Shown piece after piece: positions 8,361 to 16,976 of a DNA stretch of 64,000 bases. The stretch spans positions 496,001 through 560,000 of the forward strand of contig CP108521.1 of the NCBI GenBank assembly GCA_035999765.1, in the 5' to 3' direction. The notes below the pieces were generated by a model. It was given only the letters and a program-made list of their open reading frames with translations. It was not told the origin of the DNA and did not search any database. Each line of letters opens with the position of its first letter. The stretch's first letter is position 1. The DNA is from Streptomyces sp. NBC_01231 (GTDB taxonomy: Bacteria > Actinomycetota > Actinomycetes > Streptomycetales > Streptomycetaceae). Made by a program: the position numbers and the translations under genes.

Positions 8361-8420
8361 CCCCTACGGTCGAGGCTGCGGGCGCTCACCGGCCCGCCGT
8401 ACCGAAGGAGCAAGACCCTC

Positions 8421-9170
8421 ATGAAGATGACCGGCAACACGATCCTGATCACCGGCGGCACCTCGGGCATCGGGCTTGGCCTGGCCCTGCGCCTGCACGA
8501 GGCCGGAAACAAGGTGGTCGTCGCCGGCCGGCGCAAGGAACTCCTCGACGAGATCACGGCTGAGCACCCGGGCATCGACGGGCTCGTCCTCGATGTGGCG
8601 GACCCCGGCTCGATCGCCCGGGCCCGTGAGACCGTGGCGGCGAGCCACCCGGGGCTGAACGTCCTGGTCAACAACGCCGGCATCATGCTGCTGGAGAACC
8701 TCCTCGACCCGGCCGGACTCCAGGTCGCCGAGGATCACGTCGCGACCAATCTGCTCGGCACGATTCGGATGACGTATGCCTTCCTGCCGCTGCTGGTGGG
8801 CAAGGACGACGCGGTCGTCATGAATGTCACCTCCGCGCTGGCGTTCGTACCGTTCCCGATCACGCCGACCTACAGCGCGACGAAGGCCGCGCTGCACTCC
8901 TTCTCCGAGAGCCTGCGCATCCAGCTCGCCGGTGCTGACGCCGGCGTCCAGGTGATCGAGGTGGTCCCGCCGGGCGTGCGCACGACCCTGCTCGGTCAGC
9001 AGGACAGCGACCAGTCCATGCCGTTGGACGACTTCCTCACCGAGACCCTCGATCTGCTGCGCGAGAAGCCCGACGCGACGGAGCTGGTCGTCGAGCGCGC
9101 CAGGTTCATTCGCGACGCGGTGGCCACCGGCTCCTACGACGACGTCCTCGCCATGATCAGCAGCAGCTGA
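8421..9170 (+). CDS. Short-chain dehydrogenase/reductase
   Basis: A 249-residue classical SDR. The cofactor motif TGGTSGIG lies at residues 11-18, NNAG follows in the fourth strand, the catalytic serine is in VTSAL, and YSATK supplies the Tyr and Lys. The composition resembles the DltE-like SDRs often found with MmyB-like regulators in Streptomyces. ATG 8421 follows GAAGGAG (8403-8409). The XRE regulator lies downstream at 9687 on the same strand, and both promoters carry the same box in opposite orientations. The substrate is unknown. Confidence 0.9.
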   Translation: MKMTGNTILITGGTSGIGLGLALRLHEAGNKVVVAGRRKELLDEITAEHPGIDGLVLDVADPGSIARARETVAASHPGLNVLVNNAGIMLLENLLDPAGLQVAEDHVATNLLGTIRMTYAFLPLLVGKDDAVVMNVTSALAFVPFPITPTYSATKAALHSFSESLRIQLAGADAGVQVIEVVPPGVRTTLLGQQDSDQSMPLDDFLTETLDLLREKPDATELVVERARFIRDAVATGSYDDVLAMISSS

Positions 9171-9604
9171 CCGACCTGTAGTGACCGACGCGGAACAACA
9201 GCACGCGGGCAGGTCCTGATGGGCCACATCATGGACGAACGCGAACTGGATCGCCTCGGGGAGGTCCTCACCGAAGACGCGGAACGACAAGGAAGCGTCT
9301 TCTGCTTCGCCCCGGCCGTCGGACGGGAGGCGACCGGCTCCGTCCTGAGTGCCGAGGGGCACGCGAGCGCCCGTCTGACACGGCGAACATCGTCGTGTCG
9401 GACCGGCCGGGCCGGCGACGAGGCCCGGCGCCGGTCCGAAGCGTTGGGCGTCCTCGACGGGGGACCGTCGCCGCAGGCCGTCTTCCATACCGGCGGCCTG
9501 CGGCGCACCGCCGAGGGTCGGCGTATTCCCCAGCGGGTCATGCAGGCCAGGCAACCATCGAGACGTCGCGCTGCGAGTGCCCTCGGCGTCGGTCGTACGG
9601 GCGG

Positions 9605-9650
9605 CTTCGCGCGGGCGGGAGAGGACTGCTCAGCCATGGATCGGCGGTCT
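9605..9650 (-). promoter_or_regulatory. Inverted copy of the SDR box, upstream of the XRE regulator
   Basis: On the minus strand this reads AGACCGCCGATCCATGG (9650 to 9634), eight variable bases, then TCCTCTCCCGCCCGCGCG, matching 8311-8360. It points leftward into 9171-9600, where no intact gene is found. It could serve the XRE gene at 9687 as an operator or be the leftover of a divergent SDR promoter. The rest of 9171-9604 holds no gene I can identify. Confidence 0.6.
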
Positions 9651-9686
9651 CTGGATAGCCGGGCGGGATGCGGCGAGTATGGGGAC

Positions 9687-10529
9687 ATGAACAAGAAGGA
9701 ACTGGCGGAATTCCTGCGCCACCGGCGTGAGACGCTACGGCCCCGCGACGTCGGGCTGGTCGAGGGCCCACGCAGGCGTACGCAGGGACTGCGCCGCGAG
9801 GAGGTCGCCCAGCTCGCCGGCATGTCCACCGACTACTACGCCCGCCTGGAACAGCAGCGTGCCCCGCAGCCCTCCGTCCAGATCACCACGGCCCTCGCCC
9901 GGGCACTGCGGCTGACCCTGGACGAACGCGACCATCTCTTCGTCCTCATCGGCCACAACGCCCCGGCCCGCTTCCACCGCCCCTCCGAACATGTCTGCCC
10001 GACGCTGATGCGGGTCCTGGACCGCCTGGACGACTCCCCGGCCATGGTGCAGACCGACCTGTTCGACACCCTCGCGATGAACCCGTTGGCCGTCGCGCTG
10101 CTCGGCGACCAGACCCGCCACACCGGTCTGGCCCGCAGCGGCTACTACCGCTGGTTCATGGACCCGGCCGAGCGTCTGATGGTTCCGGAGGAGACCCACG
10201 AACGCCACGGCCGCGCCCAGGCGGCACGCCTGCGGGCCGCGCTGACAGCCGGCAACGACACCCCCCGAGCCGCCCAGATCCTCGCCGAACTCCAGGAACA
10301 CAGCCCCGAGTTCGTCCGCATGTGGGAACTTCAGGAAGTCGCCCAGCGCTACGACGACTGCAAGACCATCCTCCATCCCGAACTCGGCCGCATCGATGTC
10401 GACGCCCAGCTCCTGTACACCGAGTACCGCGCCCAAACTCTGGTGGTGCTGACCACTCGCCCCGGCACGGAGAGCCACAGCAAACTCGAACTGCTCTCCG
10501 TCATAGGACACCAACAGCTCACCCCGTGA
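9687..10529 (+). CDS. MmyB-like XRE-family regulator
   Basis: A 280-residue protein with an N-terminal XRE helix-turn-helix at about residues 33-75 (RREEVAQLAGMSTDYYARLEQ). The C-terminal MmyB-type ligand-binding domain follows, with recognisable segments such as LAMNPLAVALLGDQ and RSGYYRWFMDPAERLMVP. Such regulators commonly control an adjacent SDR gene and may bind fatty-acid-like or hydrophobic ligands. ATG 9687 is chosen because conserved family sequence (MNKKELAEFLRHRRE) begins there; the ribosome site is weak. A related but frameshifted regulator/SDR pair occurs at 41280-42954. Confidence 0.9.
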   Translation: MNKKELAEFLRHRRETLRPRDVGLVEGPRRRTQGLRREEVAQLAGMSTDYYARLEQQRAPQPSVQITTALARALRLTLDERDHLFVLIGHNAPARFHRPSEHVCPTLMRVLDRLDDSPAMVQTDLFDTLAMNPLAVALLGDQTRHTGLARSGYYRWFMDPAERLMVPEETHERHGRAQAARLRAALTAGNDTPRAAQILAELQEHSPEFVRMWELQEVAQRYDDCKTILHPELGRIDVDAQLLYTEYRAQTLVVLTTRPGTESHSKLELLSVIGHQQLTP

Positions 10530-10561
10530 CGTCCTGGACCCGGGGGCTCTTGGCTTGATCC

Positions 10562-10633
10562 ACGACGGTCATCGGCCCCAACGGCAAGCCGGTCGAACTC
10601 CAGATCCGTACGTTCGACATGCACCGCCGCGCC
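10562..10633 (+). pseudogene. Scrap of a relA/spoT-type (p)ppGpp synthetase
   Basis: These 72 bp encode TTVIGPNGKPVELQIRT followed by FDMHRRA. This is the highly conserved strand-helix segment of the synthetase domain of RelA/SpoT homologues, where the arginine and histidine contact substrate. The sequence diverges abruptly on both sides and soon stops. It sits between the MmyB-like gene and an IS630 relic, so it is probably debris carried in by rearrangement. Confidence 0.7.
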
Positions 10634-10685
10634 GTGACCTCGCCGCTGAGAGGGCGTTACTGACTTCGGCGTACTAGGGTCGGTC

Positions 10686-10950
10686 AGTCGAGTGCGAGGC
10701 CCGTCCCGGTGAGGAATCCGCCGAGGATGCTGTGTTGGTACTGCATCCTTGAGCCGCTGGCGGAGCAGGGTCTCCAGGCAACTGAGGGTGCGGGCGGCCA
10801 GGTTGGCCGGGCTCCGCTTGATGTGCGCCCACAGGCCCTCCACCGGGTTGAGTTCGGGCGCGTACTCGGGCAGCAGGATCACCGTCAGCCCGTTCCGCTC
10901 GGCCACGAGTACCTTCATCGTCGTGGACGTGTGGGTAATCGACGTCCCGT
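10686..10950 (-). mobile_element. IS630-family transposase relic, C-terminal piece
   Basis: On the minus strand the frame reads MKVLVAERNGLTVILLPEYA, then PELNPVEGLWAHIKR, the end of the DDE catalytic domain (the glutamate lies in NPVEGLW). Near 10745 the frame shifts by one, and the last residues, GGFLTGTGLALD, appear in another frame before the stop at 10686. The N-terminal two thirds are absent. It lies head-to-head with the relic at 11014. Confidence 0.8.
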
Positions 10951-11013
10951 CTGGTGATCAGCAGACTGTCTCCAGGACTTGATCTTGGCGGTGATCGTGG
11001 GACGTCGACCGAG

Positions 11014-11426
11014 TGTGTTCGTCCGTCCGGTCAGCATGGAGGAGGGCCGCCGCCTGCTGCGGATCAGCCGACCGCGAAGGATCCGGTCCGGCTGCGGCGG
11101 GCGATCCTGGTGCTGATGTCCGCCCAGGGCCAGACGGTCAAGGACATCACCTCGCTGATGCAGGTCGGCGAGAACTACGTCCGCGATGTCATCCACGCCT
11201 TCAACGAGCGGGGGTTCGACGCGCTGGACCCAAAATGGAGCGGGGGACGCCCCAGGACCATCAGTGAGCGAGTGCGCAAGCACATCTGCCTGATCGCCCG
11301 GACGTCCCCCGCCGACTGGGGCTGACCGGCTTTGCCACCTGGAGCTTGTCCAAGCTCGCCGACCACCTCGTCCAACGGCACGCGCCAATCCGCCAGTGGA
11401 CCGCATACCCGTCCAAGGCTGCATGA
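11014..11426 (+). mobile_element. IS630-family transposase relic, N-terminal piece
   Basis: This piece reads VFVRPVSMEEGRRLLRISR, then after a frame change PVRLRRAILVLMSAQGQTVK and the winged-helix segment through WSGGRPRTISERVRKHICLIA, then TGFATWSLSKLADHL in a continuing frame. It is the DNA-binding N-terminus of an IS630 transposase; the DDE domain is missing. Orientation opposes the C-terminal relic at 10686-10950, so two insertions or an inversion within one element shaped this spot. Confidence 0.8.
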
Positions 11427-11459
11427 CAAGCCACGAGGCGTGGTCCGGTCAGTTCTCGA

Positions 11460-12653
11460 TCAACGCCCTGCGGGGAATGCTGCGCGCCGGCCGAATCCGA
11501 CCATGACGAGCGCCATGAGGGTGAGAGCGATCATCCCGGCTGGAAGAACCGGTGCGCCCACGCCATCGACGACCACAGCCCCCACAGCACCACCCGCAAA
11601 GATCGCCATGTTGAAGGATGTCGTCAGCATCGCGTTCGCCGCATCGGCGTTCTCGCCCGCGGCCTCCCCCATGGCCGTCTGCAACTGCGTCGCCGAGCCG
11701 CCGAACGCGAGGCCCCACAGGACGATCGCGAGCAGCACGAGCACAGTGGACTGCTGCGCGGCGGCAAGAAAGCCCCCGGCGACGATGAACAGGATCACAC
11801 TCGCCAGGGTGAGCCTGCGAAGTGCGCGGTCGATGAACACGCCGGTGATCCAGATGCCTCCGAGCGCAGCGATGCCGAAGACGAGAAGTGTGACGTCGGG
11901 CCGGAGGGCGAGACGCATCTGCTGCAGATAGGAAGCGATGTAGGTGTAGAGCAGGTTGTGCGCGAGCATCCAGACGAATACGACGGCGAGGATGGTCGCC
12001 ACGCCGGGAATGCCAAGCACTCGGCTGAGCGGAGCGCGTGTCTGCGCCGGCTGCCCCGGGGCGTCGGGCACGAGGAACTTCGCGAAGACCATGACGATGA
12101 CGCTGAGCAGTGACATCGCGGCGAAGGACCAGCGCCACCCGACCGTCGAGCCCAGCCAGGCGCCAAGTGGTGTTCCTACGCAGAGTGCGACCGGGGTTCC
12201 GGTCATGGCGATGGCAAGGGCACGCCCGGCGTGCTCAGGTGCGGCGATACGCCGGGCGTATCCGGCGAGCATGCCCCACAGCAGCCCGGAGAAGGCTCCC
12301 CCGACGAACCGGGCGACAAGAGCGACGGTGAACGAAGGCGATACCGCGGTGAGGGTGTTCGCGACAAGGAACCCGAGCAGGCCCGCAAGGAGGAGCGGCT
12401 TCCGCCGTGCCCCGCGCGTCAGCGCGATCGCGGGTATCGCCGCGAGGACCGTTCCGATCGCGTAGGCGCTCACGAGCTGGCCGGCGCCGCCTTCGGAGAC
12501 GTCGAGTCCGGCAGCGAGCTGCGGGAGCAGCCCCGCCGGCAGCGTCTCGGTCATGATCACGATGAATCCGGTACACGCCATCACCACCAGTGCCGGAACG
12601 GGGAACGACTCGTGCGCTCGCTCGCGGACCGGCGTGGGGCACGTTGTGGTCAT
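11460..12653 (-). CDS. MFS transporter, drug-efflux type
   Basis: A 397-residue major-facilitator protein with about 12 hydrophobic helices, in the DHA1 drug:H+ antiporter style. Motifs include TETLPAGLLPQLAAGLDVS in helix 1 and the cytoplasmic loop ALTRGARRKPLLL after helix 2. An inverted repeat flanks its promoter, and the TetR gene at 12758 is divergent, the standard layout of a ligand-induced efflux pump. The minus-strand core promoter TTGACA, 17 bp, CAATAT can be read just upstream. The substrate is not predictable. Confidence 0.9.
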   Translation of the reverse strand: MTTTCPTPVRERAHESFPVPALVVMACTGFIVIMTETLPAGLLPQLAAGLDVSEGGAGQLVSAYAIGTVLAAIPAIALTRGARRKPLLLAGLLGFLVANTLTAVSPSFTVALVARFVGGAFSGLLWGMLAGYARRIAAPEHAGRALAIAMTGTPVALCVGTPLGAWLGSTVGWRWSFAAMSLLSVIVMVFAKFLVPDAPGQPAQTRAPLSRVLGIPGVATILAVVFVWMLAHNLLYTYIASYLQQMRLALRPDVTLLVFGIAALGGIWITGVFIDRALRRLTLASVILFIVAGGFLAAAQQSTVLVLLAIVLWGLAFGGSATQLQTAMGEAAGENADAANAMLTTSFNMAIFAGGAVGAVVVDGVGAPVLPAGMIALTLMALVMVGFGRRAAFPAGR

Positions 12654-12681
12654 CGGTCGGACTCCTCCACTAGTTATGGAT

Positions 12682-12734
12682 TGACTGATCCGATATTGAT
12701 AGACGTGCTTACGGGTGTCAAACTGGATCAGTCA
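12682..12734. promoter_or_regulatory. Divergent promoter and operator between MFS and TetR
   Basis: TGACTGATCC (12682-12691) and GGATCAGTCA (12725-12734) form perfect 10-bp inverted arms 33 bp apart. They bracket the minus-strand -35/-10 elements of the MFS gene. This arrangement suits a TetR dimer pair or looping. It is the only extended symmetry in the 104-bp gap. Confidence 0.7.
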
Positions 12735-12757
12735 GTCCGCAATAGAGGAGGTTCGCC

Positions 12758-13366
12758 GTGTCCCCCGTCGGCCGTCCCCGCATCTTCGACATGGAAGCCG
12801 TCCTGGAGGCCGCGATGCTGCTGTTCTGGGAACAGGGCTACGAAGCCACATCGCTGGCCCAGCTCCGCGAGACCACAGGGCTGTCCTCCGCGAGCCTCTA
12901 CGGCGCCTTCGGCTCGAAGGAGGGACTGTTCGAGAAGGCCGTTGAGCACTACATCGCCGGACCGGGCAGCGTCACCGATGTCGTGGCCGACGAGGCGGAA
13001 AGTCCCCGCGAGGCCATCGCCCGGCTCCTCCACGGGTCGATCAACATGCAGACCGACACATCCCACCCTCGCGGATGCCTCGTCGCCCTCTCGGGGACGG
13101 TCCAGGCACCGGGAGCAGGCGAGGCCGGAGCGCGAAAGGTCGTAGCGGCGCGCCGCGCAGCGGACCGAGCACGCATCAGGGCGTGCATCGTACGCGGCAT
13201 CGCCGCAGGAGAACTCGCCGAAGACACCGACGTGGACGGCGTCACGTCAATGATCCACGGCTTCTTGCTCGGCATTTCGACACAGGTATGTGACGGCACA
13301 TCAGCACGGCACCTGCACGCCGCGGCAGACGCCGTGCTCGCGAACTGGGACACACGGGGACGCTGA
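12758..13366 (+). CDS. TetR/AcrR-family repressor of the adjacent MFS pump
   Basis: A 202-residue TetR protein that starts with GTG 12758 behind GAGGAGG. The DNA-binding helices occupy about residues 10-55 (YEATSLAQLRETTGLSSASL and LYGAFGSKEGLFEKA), with a C-terminal domain containing the HPRGCLVALSG segment seen in many AcrR-like quinone or drug sensors. It is divergent from the MFS gene with shared inverted repeats (12682-12734), so it almost certainly represses the pump and itself. Confidence 0.9.
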   Translation: MSPVGRPRIFDMEAVLEAAMLLFWEQGYEATSLAQLRETTGLSSASLYGAFGSKEGLFEKAVEHYIAGPGSVTDVVADEAESPREAIARLLHGSINMQTDTSHPRGCLVALSGTVQAPGAGEAGARKVVAARRAADRARIRACIVRGIAAGELAEDTDVDGVTSMIHGFLLGISTQVCDGTSARHLHAAADAVLANWDTRGR

Positions 13367-13517
13367 CGCTCACGCGCATCACACGTCGGCATCGGCCCAC
13401 GCACAGCCCCCGGAACCGCACGACTTCAGGTGACATGAATCGCGTGCACAACCGGCGGCGCACCTGGCTGCCGGGGCCCGCTGACTGCCGGGCAACCCGT
13501 CGATTACCCGGCCAACG

Positions 13518-13832
13518 ATGCGAGACGAGCCACTATCGGGCTTTGCACTGGCCGACCGCGATCCCGAGCAGGCGCACCAGTTCCTCCTTGACTACGCCGC
13601 CGAGCACGGGAGTTGCTTGTTGTACACCCTCGATGACTCACTCGCCCTGACCGATCTGGGGGTTCTTCTGCGCTCACAGGAGGTCGGTGACGTGCGGCTG
13701 TCGCGGCCGGTCCTCGTGAGGGAGGACTGGTTGGAGTCGGCGTACTACCGCGATCGCCTACCTTTGGAAGGCGTCCCGTCACCGATGAGTCGCCCTGGCC
13801 CTCGTAGATGTTGGGCTGGCGGGGATAACTGA
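13518..13832 (+). CDS. Hypothetical protein, possibly a fragment
   Basis: An open frame of 104 codons with acceptable codon bias. It includes DPEQAHQFLLDYAAEHGSCL and a segment RLSRPVLVREDWLESAYYRD that looks protein-like, but no family is recognised. The last 25 residues look random, suggesting truncation. No clear ribosome site precedes ATG 13518. It could equally be a decayed gene. Confidence 0.3.
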   Translation: MRDEPLSGFALADRDPEQAHQFLLDYAAEHGSCLLYTLDDSLALTDLGVLLRSQEVGDVRLSRPVLVREDWLESAYYRDRLPLEGVPSPMSRPGPRRCWAGGDN

Positions 13833-13868
13833 GTTGCTCAATCTCAGCGTTGCGTACTGTGACTTGGC

Positions 13869-14777
13869 ATGAGCGACACCGACACCCACACCGAGATCGA
13901 GATCACCGCAGACCTGGTGCGCGACCTGCTGCAGGAGCAACATCCAGACCTTGCCGGGCTGGCCATCCGCGAGGTCGCGGGCGGCTGGGGCAACCAAATG
14001 TGGCGCCTCGGAGACGAGTTGGCCGTGCGCATGCAGCGCATGGACCCCACCCCGGAGCTCCAGCTCAAGGAGCGGCGGTGGCTCCCCGTGCTGGCCCCGC
14101 GCCTGCCGCTCCCGGTGCCGACTCCGGTACGGTTCGGCGAACCGTCCGAGCGCTTCCCCAAGCACTGGACCGTCATGACGTGGGTTCCCGGCGAGCCGCT
14201 GGACCACGGCTCGATCAGCCGCGGCGCCCACGCAGCCGACACACTGGCGGGCTTCCTTCAGGCCCTCCATGTGGAGGCGCCCGCCGAGGCGCCGAACTCT
14301 ACGGACTTCGGTGCCCATCCCAGGAACTGCACGGACGGCTTCGAGAACTTCTTCCAGGCCGTCGCCCCCGACGACATCGCTGCCGACGTCCGGGCCGTCT
14401 GGGACGACGCCGTTGCGGCCCACGCGTGGGAGGGCCCGCCGGTCTGGGTGCACGGTGACCTCCATCCCGCGAACGTCGTCGTCTCGGACGGAACGCTCTC
14501 GGGCATCGTCGACTTCGGTGCCATGTTCGCCGGCGATCCGGCGTGGGACCTCGCCGCCGCATGGGTGCTGCTACCCGCGGGCACGGCCTCACGGTTCTTC
14601 GACATGTACGCACATGCAGACGAGGCGGCGATCCGGCGCGCCCGTGGGCTGGCCGCTATGAAGAGCCTCTTCCTGATGCTCATGGGGCAGAACGGAGACC
14701 GGGGCCTTCCCGGCGGCAAGCCGAACTGGGGGCCTGCAGGCCGGGCGGCACTTGATCGTGTTCTGCAGGGTGTTTGA
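13869..14777 (+). CDS. Aminoglycoside phosphotransferase-family kinase
   Basis: A 302-residue protein of the APH/choline-kinase fold. The catalytic Brenner motif VHGDLHPANVVV lies at residues 194-205 with D197 as the base, and DFGAMFAGDPAWDLA follows at 215-229 (metal-binding Asp215). The N-lobe shows GGWGNQMWRLGDELAVRM, a nucleotide-positioning strand and lysine or arginine site. Many such proteins do not act on aminoglycosides but phosphorylate macrolides, amino sugars or unknown small molecules. It stands alone, so specificity is open. ATG 13869 gives the full domain. Confidence 0.88.
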   Translation: MSDTDTHTEIEITADLVRDLLQEQHPDLAGLAIREVAGGWGNQMWRLGDELAVRMQRMDPTPELQLKERRWLPVLAPRLPLPVPTPVRFGEPSERFPKHWTVMTWVPGEPLDHGSISRGAHAADTLAGFLQALHVEAPAEAPNSTDFGAHPRNCTDGFENFFQAVAPDDIAADVRAVWDDAVAAHAWEGPPVWVHGDLHPANVVVSDGTLSGIVDFGAMFAGDPAWDLAAAWVLLPAGTASRFFDMYAHADEAAIRRARGLAAMKSLFLMLMGQNGDRGLPGGKPNWGPAGRAALDRVLQGV

Positions 14778-15610
14778 TGCACGCTTCTTTGAACTTGTTC
14801 TCGATCTTGGTTCAGGGCCATGCGGCAGTCCCTCCTCGTGGGTTCATCGGTCCCGACGCGTGGTGGGGATGCCAAGGTCCACGGCCGTATGCTGCCCGTG
14901 GCTCCGATCGAGCTGGCGGAGCTTCTCCTCGGCGCCAGCCAGGCTGACCTGGAGAAGTCGGAGGTGAGCGAGCCCCTGGGCGGGCGCGGGCGCGGCCTTC
15001 GACCTCGCCGATCCAGTCCTCCGTCTCGGCTTCGACGACATCGCGGGGTGAGGACGCAGACGTCCACGAGATGCCGAGGAAGACCCCGCCGAAGACGGCG
15101 AAGAAGACCTCGGCGGAGGCGGCAAAGAAGCAGCCTGCCAAGAAGTCCGCTGCCAAAAATTTCGTCTGGGCGCCGATCGCGTAGCGCCTGAAAGATCTTA
15201 CTCGCGGCGGCCCTGCGGCAAAAAGGACTGTGCCGCAGCCGACTCGGGGATGACTGCGGCACACTTCCTTCGCAGCCCGGAGCGCAGCAGGAAGAACACG
15301 CCGAGGCTGGACCTCGCAGTGCCCCGGTTGCCCGGCAGCCATGCTGCGCTGATCGTGTGGTGTCGCCGCCTCGAACCTCCGGCGATCGTAGGTCTCCAGT
15401 CCATGGGAAGCCTTGCCTGTTCGATGATCGTCAACAGCCCACGGATCGCCGGCCCGACCAGGGGCGTGATGATTGCCGCGCATAGCGGCGAGTCCGGTCC
15501 GTAACTGCCCGCACCGTCCGCACCACCGTGCCGCAGACAACTGCCGTACTCCGGCAAGTAATTCACGTCGTTGGTGCACAGCCGGTAGCGCAGAGAGTAC
15601 GTATGGCAGC
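14778..15610. other. Long gap with a Lys/Ala-rich peptide relic
   Basis: No intact gene is evident. On the plus strand, about 15070-15184 reads as KTAKKTSAEAAKKQPAKKSA ending AKNFVWAPIA and a stop. It resembles the basic tails of actinobacterial DNA-binding proteins (HU-like, Ku or topoisomerase tails). Upstream, a frame contains ELAELLLGASQADLEKS without a recognisable family. I read this as a decayed small gene; the basic tail could also be chance coding in repetitive GC-rich DNA. Confidence 0.3.
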
Positions 15611-15870
15611 TCAGCTCAGCTCGAACGAGCTGGCCCGGTTCTGGCAGCCGTCCTTGCGCAGGTCCGCCTGCATGTGAATCCACCGGTTGCCGCATTCGCC
15701 CTCGAAATTGATGTCGGACGAGAACCACACATCGCAGTGCGTGCCGTTGCCCATCTGCGTGGTCACCGAACTGACCCTGTCGTTCCAATCTCCAGGCATC
15801 TCTGCAAGCCGCAAGTCCTTGTCGCCGGCGGAGGCGGTGCAGTCAGCTTGACATGACCAACAGGTCCGTC
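15611..15870 (-). pseudogene. Peptidase inhibitor I36-like fragment
   Basis: The minus-strand frame ending at 15611 reads GDWNDRVSSVTTQMGNGTHC, then DVWFSSDINFEGECGNRWIH and ends in NRASSFELS. The WNDRVSSV and NRASSF repeats with paired cysteines are typical of I36/beta-gamma-crystallin-like secreted inhibitors from Streptomyces. No start codon, signal peptide or ribosome site is visible and the frame runs back into the lexA stop region, so it is the 3' part of a broken gene. Confidence 0.55.
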
Positions 15871-15889
15871 TCCAAGGGATTTCCGTCTC

Positions 15890-16561
15890 TCAGAGAAGGC
15901 GCAGGACGCCGACGACCTTGCCGAGGATCTGCGCCTGGTCGCCGCGGATCGGCGCGTAGGACGAGTTGCGTGGCATCAGCCACACCTGCCCGTCCTGTCG
16001 GCGCAGGAATTTGACGGTGGCCTCGTCCTCCAGGAGCGCGGCGACGATGTCCCCGTGGTCGGCGCTGTCCTGCCGCCGTACGGTCACGATGTCGCCGTCA
16101 CAGATCGCCGCGTCGACCATGCTGTCGCCCGAGACCGTCAGGGCGAACAGGTCTCCGTCACCCACGACCTGACGGGGCAGGGAGTAGACGTCCTCCACCA
16201 TCTCCTCGGCGAGCAGGGGTGCGCCGGCGGCGATCCGTCCGACGAGCGGCACGTCGACCGCTGCCTCGCTCCGGTCTCCCAAGTCGGGAGCCCACGATGG
16301 CCGTACGCAGTAGGCGCGGGGACGATGCGGGTCGCGGTAGAGAACCCCTTTACGCTCCAGCGCCATCAGCTGGTAGGCCACCGAGGAGCTGCTGGCGAGC
16401 TTCACGGCCTGCCCGATCTCCCGCATCGAGGGCGGGTAGCCCTGCCGGTCGACCGTCTCGGTGATGTAGCGGACGATGGCCGACTGGCGGCCCGTCAGCT
16501 CTCCTTCGGCGGCCCGGGGGCCCGGCGGACGGCCCCGGCGGGCGTGCGCGCTGTTCTCCAT
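15890..16561 (-). CDS. lexA: LexA-family SOS repressor (paralogue-like)
   Basis: A 223-residue protein. The N-terminal winged helix carries [20 protein letters not shown] (41-60). The S24 autoprotease domain has the Ala112-Gly113 cleavage site in [10 protein letters not shown], the catalytic serine S147 in SGDSM and lysine K184 in ATVKF. ATG 16561 has a GGAGG site 12 bp upstream. Compared with typical Streptomyces LexA it lacks the long N-terminal extension and differs in the core, so it may be a second copy rather than the housekeeping one. I see no clear LexA box in its own promoter. Neighbours give no SOS context. Confidence 0.85.
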   Translation of the reverse strand: MENSAHARRGRPPGPRAAEGELTGRQSAIVRYITETVDRQGYPPSMREIGQAVKLASSSSVAYQLMALERKGVLYRDPHRPRAYCVRPSWAPDLGDRSEAAVDVPLVGRIAAGAPLLAEEMVEDVYSLPRQVVGDGDLFALTVSGDSMVDAAICDGDIVTVRRQDSADHGDIVAALLEDEATVKFLRRQDGQVWLMPRNSSYAPIRGDQAQILGKVVGVLRLL

Positions 16562-16976
16562 CGCGGCACCTCCGTACAAGATCCTCACGGAACGCGACCT
16601 TAACCCGCCATCCGACACAAATGGAACACCATTTCGACGGGGTGAATGAGCTTTGCGCTTCATTGGACGCCCATCGGGGTCGCTGCGGCAGCCGGCAGTA
16701 GGCCACCTTGGGCACACGGGCTCCGCGCCCGTCTGTGTGACCACATCGACTCCCTGGACAACCAACTGCCACCGCACGTTGGGAAGGTCGCCGAAGTGCT
16801 GAGCAGCGCTACGCGTGCATGGCGCGTCGTGCCATCCAGCCCATCGCGCGGACGACCAGATGCCGGGGCAGGACCTTGCCGGCGAGGGCAAGCGGCGGCC
16901 GTTGGTGATGGCCCGGGGGCGGCGAGGCTGAGACGGCTCGCTCGGGCTGCCCCTTCCCCGCTAGGCGGCGGGCGAG
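16562..16976. other. Gap between lexA and the aldehyde dehydrogenase relic
   Basis: This holds the lexA upstream region and, toward 16800-16976, degenerate sequence where the missing N-terminus of the aldehyde dehydrogenase should be. I recognise no intact gene. A short minus-strand frame near 16815-16900 ends in basic helices but has no family match. Confidence 0.4.

Noticed and set aside
9219..9686. N-terminal extension of the MmyB-like protein
   Set aside because: The extra 156 residues show no domain, and the family start MNKKELAEFLRHRRE begins at 9687.
16809..16900. A short minus-strand coding end next to the aldehyde dehydrogenase
   Set aside because: The peptide is basic and helix-like but matches no family and lacks upstream sequence; not enough support.
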